DNA from: a virus
Direction: 5' to 3' (one strand)
DNA: 31,723 bases
IMG/VR virus record: IMGVR_UViG_3300017746_000073
Location: 1-31,723 of that record
Positions 18,708 through 27,500 of the stretch are shown one piece after another. Numbering within the stretch: the stretch's first letter is position 1; every line of letters starts with the position of its first letter. Below the pieces are notes generated by a model, which was given only the letters and a program-made list of their open reading frames with translations, had not been told where the DNA came from and searched no databases. Position numbers and translations under genes: made by a program.

Positions 18708-19421
18708 ATGAGCATGTTAGTATCAGGCGGATTAAGTATCGCCGGAGGAATTTACGGCGCGATCAGCTCTGGAAAGCGAGCTAGAGAAGCAGCTGAAGCA
18801 GCTGAAGCTCAAAGGCGAGAGTTAGCAAGGTTAGAGGCTTCTCGCCAGGATATAATAAATCCCTATGCTAGTACTAAAAATTTATCTAATCTAGCCACAG
18901 ACTTAAGTGGCATGATGACAAATCCATATGCTAGTTTAGGTGTAGCAACTAATGCCGCTAAAATGCAAATAGAACAATCTGATCTAGCCTTAGCGCAAAC
19001 ACTAGATACATTAAGAGCTACTGGAGCTAGTGCAGGAGGAGCAACCGCATTAGCGCAAGCAGCTTTAAGGTCTAAGCAAGAGGTTGCTGCAGATATAGAA
19101 AAGCAAGAAACAACAAATGAGCAGCTTAGAGCTGGAGGAGAGCAAAAAATTAATGAAGCAAAAATAGCTGAGCAAAGAAGACTTCAAACTATTAATCTAA
19201 GTGAAGGGCAAAGGGTTCAACAGGCTGATGCTGCTGGAAAATCTTTTGAGTTTAACGCTAAAGAACAAAGACAAACAGCTCAAATAAATAGAGTGGCTGG
19301 GCTTGCAGATAGGTACGCAGCTCAAGAGGCACAGGCTCAAGCAGATCAAACGGGAGCTATAACAGGAACACTGAGTAGTTTAGCAAATATATACTCAGGA
19401 TTTAAATCAGGACAAGGTTAA
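18708..19421 (+). CDS. Probable internal virion (ejection) protein, small
   Basis: This 237-aa protein resembles small podovirus ejection proteins in layout. It has a short Gly-rich hydrophobic N-terminus (MLVSGGLSIAGGIYGAISSG, about residues 2-21) that could insert in a membrane. An Ala/Glu/Gln/Arg-rich helical body (about 25-215) with little else follows, and the end is Gly/Ser-rich and hydrophobic. Such proteins are packed in the head and released into the host envelope to make a DNA channel. It is the first of three consecutive genes (237, 702 and 2897 aa) with increasing size, the pattern seen for internal core proteins. No specific family motif is claimed. Confidence 0.6.
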   Translation: MSMLVSGGLSIAGGIYGAISSGKRAREAAEAAEAQRRELARLEASRQDIINPYASTKNLSNLATDLSGMMTNPYASLGVATNAAKMQIEQSDLALAQTLDTLRATGASAGGATALAQAALRSKQEVAADIEKQETTNEQLRAGGEQKINEAKIAEQRRLQTINLSEGQRVQQADAAGKSFEFNAKEQRQTAQINRVAGLADRYAAQEAQAQADQTGAITGTLSSLANIYSGFKSGQG

Positions 19422-19422
19422 T

Positions 19423-21531
19423 ATGGGAGCATACGAAAATCCAGCACAAATAGTCGACACACAGTCAGGGCAACATATAAGAGACATGCTACGTTCTATT
19501 GGACAGACAGCTCTTCAGTACGGTCTAACACAAGCTAGAAAAAGAGAAAAAGAAGAAGAAGAAAGAATACGTAGAGCAGAGAACAACAACACTATACGTA
19601 AAAAATCTATATTAGATGCTACAAAACTAAAGACTGATTTAGAAACAGGTCTTCAGGGTGTTAAAAACCCTGTAAATATCCAGTCTTTACAAGATGATGT
19701 AGACACTAGATTCACAGAGTACAGCCAGGCTTTGCAGCGATTTAATTTATCTCAATACAATGACAATTACGCTGGAAGTGAAGACGAGCAAAACGACTTA
19801 AACACAATATCAGCGGTGCAAAGTTTTTCTAAAAACGCTCCTAAGTTATTTGAAAACCCAACAGCTCTTATAGATAAATACAAAAAATTAACAGCTAAGT
19901 ATGATTCTCTAGGAGGTTTAGATCCATACTATAGTGATCCTTATTTTCAAATATTTGTTAACACTCAAGAAGGCGCTTATGATAATGATGCTAGTGTTGG
20001 TTGGCAAACAAATATAGTTGGATCTACTTTAAACCTAGATTACGTTGTAAAAGGAAAAGAAGTTAAAAACCAAAACGCTATACAGTATTATAACACTCTA
20101 ACAGAAGATCAAAAAGATAAATTGTTTGGAACATATACTGATAAAGATGAAACTAGAAGAATGACAGCAGAGGAGTTTGCTCAAACTTATTCACAAACAG
20201 GTATAGAGTTTAACGACATACCAGTCAACGAAGAACAACAACATCTTTTAGTAGACAGCGGTAGTGGTGGGTACACTTTCAGCGATGAGCATCTAATAAG
20301 CATGAATGAAATGGCTGATGTCATGAACGACACAGACGGAAATCCATATGTCTATGGTAGCTTTTTTTCTGAAATACAAGACGTCAACACTAAGTTTATT
20401 GATAATGCTGAAAAAGCACAAATATTAGTTAATGGTAAATTGGCTGCTAGATTTACAGAAAATGGAGACACAGCTAATAGAATGATTGAAAAAACTAGTC
20501 CAGTCGGAACCACTTATATAGAAGAAACAATAGCGCTACCTAATCTTTCTGAAGTAGAAAATTTCGCTATGCAACAAGGAGGCGCTGTTACTGATGGTTG
20601 GGAACTTTCAAGAAATGGAATAACAACAGCTAACGCTGTAATAAGAAAATTAGGATTACCTGCTTACACCGAAAAAGGTGGACCTGAATTAGATGAATTT
20701 GGCAATCAAGTTTATTATTACATGGTGAAACAAGAAGCTCCTAACGAGCAAAATAACTATCGTTGGTCAGGAGAAAAACAAGTTAAAATATCTTTATTAA
20801 ATCCACGAACAGTTATTAATAGCAAAGGAACTTCTGAAATATGGGATCCAAATATTAAGCTTCAAGTGGAGCAAATGATGGGTGAACACGCTAAAAGAAT
20901 GTCAGGTTATTACACTAATCCTGTTATTGAGACTAAAAACCTAGGAACCAAATATAATGAAAGTCCAACACAAACCAAAGCAATAAACCCTAACATACTT
21001 GCTCTCGCTCAAAGCGTTGTTAGTCAGCCTTCTGGAAATTGGAGTGACTCACAGTGGGTTACTAATTGGTTTAACGATGCTAGTATAGATAGAACTACCG
21101 CCATGAGTGGCGCTAACGCTAGGTTGTCTCTTCAAGAGCAAATTAACGCATATGGAGATGATGAGTCTAAACTAGAAGACAAACAAAAATTAGAATTAGC
21201 AAATCTAAAACAGACGCTAAGTGGCTTAGATCAAAACGCCGTGTATCTACAATTTGGAGGCACCGGTGATTTAACACCTATAACTATAGGCAACGCGGGG
21301 GTTGTGGCAAATTCTATTAGAAGCTCTTTCAAGGGCGAAACAGAGCAATCAGATTTTGACAAAGGATTTTCTGCTTCTGCAACTCAAAGAATAAAAGACT
21401 TTACAAAAGAAAAGTATATGGCTCAAAACAACTTAGCCAATACAGAATTTAATAGAAATAGTGCAACTGTAGAGAGAAATTACCAAGACGCGCTAAACTC
21501 TTTAAAACAACAGTTAAAAAGATATAAATAA
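19423..21531 (+). CDS. Probable internal virion (ejection) protein, medium
   Basis: This 702-aa protein starts 1 bp after the preceding stop. The N-terminal 80 residues are a strongly charged helix (ARKREKEEEERIRRAENNN), the middle is mixed alpha/beta, and the C-terminus (about 655-702) is again helical and basic. No membrane segment, lytic transglycosylase motif or protease motif is visible. Its place between a small membrane-type ejection protein and the 2897-aa giant suggests an ejection or core-stack subunit, by analogy with the middle protein of T7-like internal cores. This is inference from position and composition. Confidence 0.55.
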   Translation: MGAYENPAQIVDTQSGQHIRDMLRSIGQTALQYGLTQARKREKEEEERIRRAENNNTIRKKSILDATKLKTDLETGLQGVKNPVNIQSLQDDVDTRFTEYSQALQRFNLSQYNDNYAGSEDEQNDLNTISAVQSFSKNAPKLFENPTALIDKYKKLTAKYDSLGGLDPYYSDPYFQIFVNTQEGAYDNDASVGWQTNIVGSTLNLDYVVKGKEVKNQNAIQYYNTLTEDQKDKLFGTYTDKDETRRMTAEEFAQTYSQTGIEFNDIPVNEEQQHLLVDSGSGGYTFSDEHLISMNEMADVMNDTDGNPYVYGSFFSEIQDVNTKFIDNAEKAQILVNGKLAARFTENGDTANRMIEKTSPVGTTYIEETIALPNLSEVENFAMQQGGAVTDGWELSRNGITTANAVIRKLGLPAYTEKGGPELDEFGNQVYYYMVKQEAPNEQNNYRWSGEKQVKISLLNPRTVINSKGTSEIWDPNIKLQVEQMMGEHAKRMSGYYTNPVIETKNLGTKYNESPTQTKAINPNILALAQSVVSQPSGNWSDSQWVTNWFNDASIDRTTAMSGANARLSLQEQINAYGDDESKLEDKQKLELANLKQTLSGLDQNAVYLQFGGTGDLTPITIGNAGVVANSIRSSFKGETEQSDFDKGFSASATQRIKDFTKEKYMAQNNLANTEFNRNSATVERNYQDALNSLKQQLKRYK

Positions 21532-21536
21532 AGTAA

Positions 21537-24500
21537 ATGGATTTAAATCCCCAACAACAAGCGAGGTTACTTGAGTTTCAACAAAACTTTCAAGGATCTC
21601 AGGAAGAATATGACTCTGGTCTAGCCGCTTTATACGATTCGTTTAAAGTAGAAAACGAGCAAGAAAAATTACTCCAAAAAATTAACGAAGCAAAGGCAAA
21701 AAAGGCCAATGCTTCTGCGGATCAACAGGATGCCCTTGCAGAAGCGAATCAAGATGGGGCATCAAACTCGGTTCCTGTTTCATTGGAGTCGTTTTCAAAA
21801 ATGAGTCAACCTCAAAAGCGTAGACTTTCTTTTAATGAAAGACAAAGACTAGAAAAAGAAAAAAAAGATAGAGAGCTATTCAGTGATTATGTTTTAAATC
21901 CTGATCAATTAGATTTTGACAAACAAAGAATTCCAGATGATTTGTATTGGTCAGACCTAATAGGTGGTAGAAGCATGTTTGATCCTGAAGGTGATGACAA
22001 ACTGGAGCAGTTTTCTAAATTATTTTACGCTAGTAAAGGTTTAGATTACAAAAAAATAAAAGCTGCTAAAGAAGATGGTTTAAGAAACGACCAAATGCAA
22101 AAGTTTATTGATAGTAATTTATACGAAACTAAAAGAGTACAGTCTGATCCTTTTATGATGTCAGGGCTTGCGCTTGGCATGGGTACATCAGGAGGTGGGG
22201 TTCCCACGTCAACTCTTGAGAATTTTTTAGTAGAAGACTATGTTGCAGATCAAGATACTTTAGATGCTTATCCAGAATTGTTTGACGAATATGGTGCTTT
22301 GAAATTTAAATCAAAAGAAGAGTTGAGAACTTTTGAAAGAGATTTAAGAGAAAAAAATGACGCATACGCTGAAATAACATCTTCTGAGTGGAATAGAGAA
22401 ATAGAGCACGAGCTTAATATGAAATTTAAAGCTATGCTAGAAGATTTAAAAATAGAGCAAGAGGTTGTTTTAGATTATATATCTGAAAAAACAAAGTCTG
22501 TAGAAGCTAATATAACAGAGAGATATAGAATACCAGAAAACACAGTAACAGACGAGAATGAAGATGGAACCGTAGACTTAGCAGATACTATTCAAGCGCT
22601 TGTTGGTGGCTTTAATACTAGAATAGAAGATTTGAATCAAGAGTTAAATGATACCGCTGGTATTGATATAGAAGGCTTAAAAGATTTTAAACCAGCAACA
22701 CAAGAGCAGTCTGACATAGTTAATAGTATAGTTGATCGATTAAATTTAGTATACGAAGAAGCTCAACCTTTAAACGAAGGCATGTCAACATTAAATAGTT
22801 TAGTATGGGCCACAGACGCAGCTTATGCCGGTCAAGAAGTTAGTCAAACGCTATTGAATTACGGTGATGTTTCAAGAATAAGAGGTGAATACGTCGACGG
22901 AAAGGGCAGTAGTATATGGAATAGTTTAAGAAAAGGTAAGGTTTCCGGTGAATTAAACGATGAGTTCTGGAGAATAACATACGGTATAACTGATCTTGAT
23001 GATCCTGAGCAGTTGAAAGAAGTTTCAGAAAAAGTAGCTTTACTTACTGCTAAAAACAATGGTATATTAACAAGTAGAGTTTGGGAGGAATACAGTAATG
23101 CAAATACTGTTTCTGCTAAAATGGAAATACTGTCTCAAGAGCCTGTAGAAATTTTCTTAAGTTTATTTGGAAACTCTATGAGTCAGTTTTTTGAAACTGG
23201 AGATGAGTTGTTTATACCTATAGTTGGAGCTGGCGCAGGCATTGGAGCCGCTAGTGGAGCTACTGCTGGTGGTGTTGGTGCTGTTCCTGGGTTTTTAACA
23301 GGAGCTAGTTACGGATTATCGACGTGGCAGGCTATAACAGCTTTAAACATGGAAGTTGGTAATGCTTATCAAACCGTGATGGTTGAAAAAGGATTAGATC
23401 TCTCTAACCCAGAAGATGTTATGGCTGGATTAAAAGATCCAGAGATAATAAAAGAAGCAAATGAAATTGGTTTTAAAAGAGGAATACCAATAGCGTTAAT
23501 GAACCTAGTAGGCGCCAAAGCTACAAACGCTATAGTAAGCAAAACAGCTTTATCTTCTGGAGGTGTAAGACTAGCTACAGCGGGAGTCACTGGATTTGTT
23601 GTTGATCCTGTTTTTGAAGGTACTGGTGAAGCTTTAGCTCAAGTTTTTTCAGGAGAGGGAATTAAAGCCACTGAAATAATGGACGAAATGATAGGTGGTA
23701 CGGCTGGAACTTCTAGCAATTTTGCTTTAAAATCAGCTAGAATGTCTATGTTTAATGAAGCTGGCAAGCAAGCTATTAAACTAAAAAATTTAGACAACAT
23801 GGTTAAAGGTAATTATACTGTAAACCAAGTAGAAAAATTTGTTAATAGACTTGTGGCTAAAAACAAAATAACAAAAGAAGATGCGGCTGCTATAAGAGAA
23901 AACGCTAGAGTTGTAGACGCGGTTAATAATCAAATTAAAAATAACTCTAAATCAGGAAAAGTAAAAGCAGGGGTAAAATCTCGGGTAGCAGATTTAATAA
24001 AGACTAAAGAAACAATAGAAAAACAACCTGGGCTTGCGGCTGCTGCAGCTAAAAGCATTAAACAGATTAACGAAGAGATATCTAACGTCACGTCTAACAA
24101 CGCTTTAAAAACAGAGGATAGTTTTGTAACTATAAAAGATTATGTATCAAAACAAACAAGATCTTTAAACGCAGCTATACCTTTCTTAAAGTCTTTAGGT
24201 ATAGATGCTGATGTTGAAATAATACAAATAAATTCTATAGAAGACTATAATAATTTGCCTTCTATGTTTAACAAAGATGAAGTTATAGGAACTTTTGAAG
24301 ACGGTAGAACATCTGCAGTTGTAAGTCCCTACGTAGAGGGTAAAAAACAATTTATAGTTGTTAATAACGAGAACGTAAAAAATAACGGAGCAGTTAACTT
24401 AGTAAACCAAGGATCCACAGATGTAGCAGCTGTTAGTGTTACTCACGAGGTTTTACATGCTGTCTTAGATAGAAGCTTTAGCGATACTCAAATAATAGAT

Positions 24501-27500
24501 CTCGGTAAAAAGCTTGATACTTATTTAAACGAGCAATCAGCTATAGACGGCAATGACGGTAAAAATATATCTGTAGGTGTTGTTGATAAAATAAAAAATA
24601 GATTAAAAGTTTACGGGTCTTACAATCAAGACGGAGTGTTTGTTCCTTCTAAAGAAAATCCTAACTATACAGAAGCAATGTACGCTTCAGAAGTATTTAC
24701 TAATTTAAGTGATGAAATGTCTATTGGAAATATTCAATGGAAAAGGCAAGACACAGCGTTTTGGCAGAGAGTTGCTAACGATATAACTGACTATCTTAAG
24801 TACAAGCTGGGTATGCCTGACAATATTATAAACGCTGCTGAAATACAAACAGGAGAGCAAGCTTTTAATTTTGTTAAAAATTTTAATAAAAGTTTTTACA
24901 ACAAACAGTCTTTAACTAAAAGACAAATAAAAGGTATTAGCCCTTCTACTATTGCCAACGAAGAAAGTGATACTTCTACAGAAGAAACAGAGGCTGCAAA
25001 CAGAAAGTCAACATTACCTGGCGACATTAAATCCAACTTAGATAAGTTTACGGGCCCTGCAGAATCTAGAAAATATACAAGTAACGCGTTGTTTAGAGCC
25101 ACTGAAGATTTTGCAAGCGCGTTTAATGCTTTAGAGAATACGGATTTATTAGATGGCTCTATTGCTGGTTTACCAGCTGTTACACAGGAATATTTAAATC
25201 AAAACCCTGAGTTTATTAGAGACGTAAAAGAAAGAATAGGTGAAAGATTTTTAAGAAACTATGATGCTGGTTTAAATAGTTTATTCGGATGGTTAACTGG
25301 TAAAAATAAAAGCGGTAAAAGTATTATAGAATTATCAGCTGGAGACATACAGAATAGAAATAAAAGAAGACCTGGAGGTACTTCAATAGATCAAGAAGTT
25401 TCAGAAGGATCTATTGGTATTAAAGAAAGATTACAGGCTGACGAGGACTCTACAATGTCTGATCTTGAAAACAAAGATTTATCTGTAACAGCTAAAGCTA
25501 AGCCTAAAGTAAAAACATTTGCTGAGTCTATAAGCGTAAGCCCTGAGCTTTCTGAAGAAATAACAAACACTGTTATAAACACTCTTGATCCAGAAAATAA
25601 ATCTTTACCATCAGTAACTCAGACTGAATTAAGAAAAAAGCTAGAGCAAGCTTTTTCAAAAGATCTTTACAAAAAAATAAGACCTTTGTTAGGTAGAAAA
25701 ATAGAAGATTATAAAAAGTTTTTAAATACTAACTATAAGGTTTTATGGGACAAAATACCTCAATCTGCTATAAACAAAAGATTTCCAGAGCTAGCAACTA
25801 TAGTAAACAAAAGGATGGGAGCTTCCCAGTCTAATGTAGCTGAAAGAAACGTTAAAAATATATACGCAGGTAATACACTAAGAATAAAAAGCAATTTAAC
25901 AAAGCAAGATTTTGTAGATTATTTTAGTTCAGATCCTAAAAAAACAAGAAGTAGAAAAGAATCATTAGCTCAAGTTATAGCCGTTGAACTAGCCAAAGAC
26001 GAAGTAAACAACGTGATGATGGACAATCCTGATTTAAGAAACAGGTGGATTGGTCAACAAGAATTAATGAATAACAACTTAAAAGAAAACTATGTTGCTA
26101 TGCTATCTGCTGCTATAGGTAGAGCTACCGTAGATTCTCAAGGATTAAGATACAGCCAAATAGTTCAAACAGCAGAAGAAATAGGTATATCTCAAGATCA
26201 GTTAGTTAATTTACTTAATGACTTAAGCTTAGACGAGATACAAGATCAACAACCTATAATATATGATTCTATAATAGATTCTTTTAATTACTGGGTAGAA
26301 AATAAAGTTAAAATAGTAGGAAGAATTAATGATGGGTTTGTAAAAGTTATATCAAAACAATTTCCTAGCTTTATAGGTAAATACAACAATGCACTTAAAG
26401 AATACGTTAAAAACAAAGAATACAACTGGTCGACTGATTACACGGATTTAGAAGGAAACAAAAGAAAAATATATAATTCACAAAGATACAACACTTGGCT
26501 TGACCAAACTTTACAGCAAATAAAATATATGCCTGTTGAAGCTTTAGAGGCTTTAAAAAATTTAAAAAACCAAAAATACAATTGGCTTGTTAAAATGCAT
26601 ATCAAAGACAACGGAAGCTCTAGAGGTGGATCTCCAGTTGGAATGGTTTATAATAAAAACGGTACATTAGTAAGTGAAGACAGACAGAAAAAGGTTACGC
26701 CTGAAGAGTATGCAGAAGGAAAAAGAATAAGCAAAGAGGTTTATAAAAGCAAGTTAGACAAAGCTATTGATGATGCTATTAAAAACAACAAAGCCACAGA
26801 GGAAACTACAGCTAAGTGGAAAAAATACGATAGCAACGATATAGAGTTAGGCAATAAAGGCGCTGCTACAATGGGACACATACTTAGCGTTTATAGAAAT
26901 ATAGCTAACAAACCTTGGGGTGCACAGACAAAAGCAAATGTAATGTCTAGAGTTATGGGGCCTAAAGGTAAAGCTTCTCTTAAATCAGGTTTAGCCTTAA
27001 TGGACGCGTATCATTCTAGCTTAAACGATTGGGTGAATAACGAAGTTAAAAATGGTAGAAATAGATCAGATGCAATTACATCTATATTTGCTAATATGCA
27101 AATGACTACTAACGCGGTTTATTCTGCTAGAGCTTACGCATCATTTACTTCCTTCTATTTTGTTGATGGTCCACAAGATATAAATAAGAAATTTGAAGAC
27201 TATAAAGGTGAGCACGTACAAGACTCTTCTTCTACTACTTCTTCAATATTCCTATCTATGTTGAACAATAGCTTTAATGATAACATAGAAGAGATACTTA
27301 ATGGCTACGAACAATCGGCAATGCTTGAGTCTGATACTAAAAGAATAGATGATTTAGGAGGTAGAAATAGCCCACTTGGTAATTTAAGATTCTTATTAGA
27401 TCCCAAGCTAGGTAAACAAATATTTAACTTAGATGGTATAAATAAATATCAAGAAGTTTTAAATGAATATGATCAAATATTTAGAACTTCTGTTGGCGCA

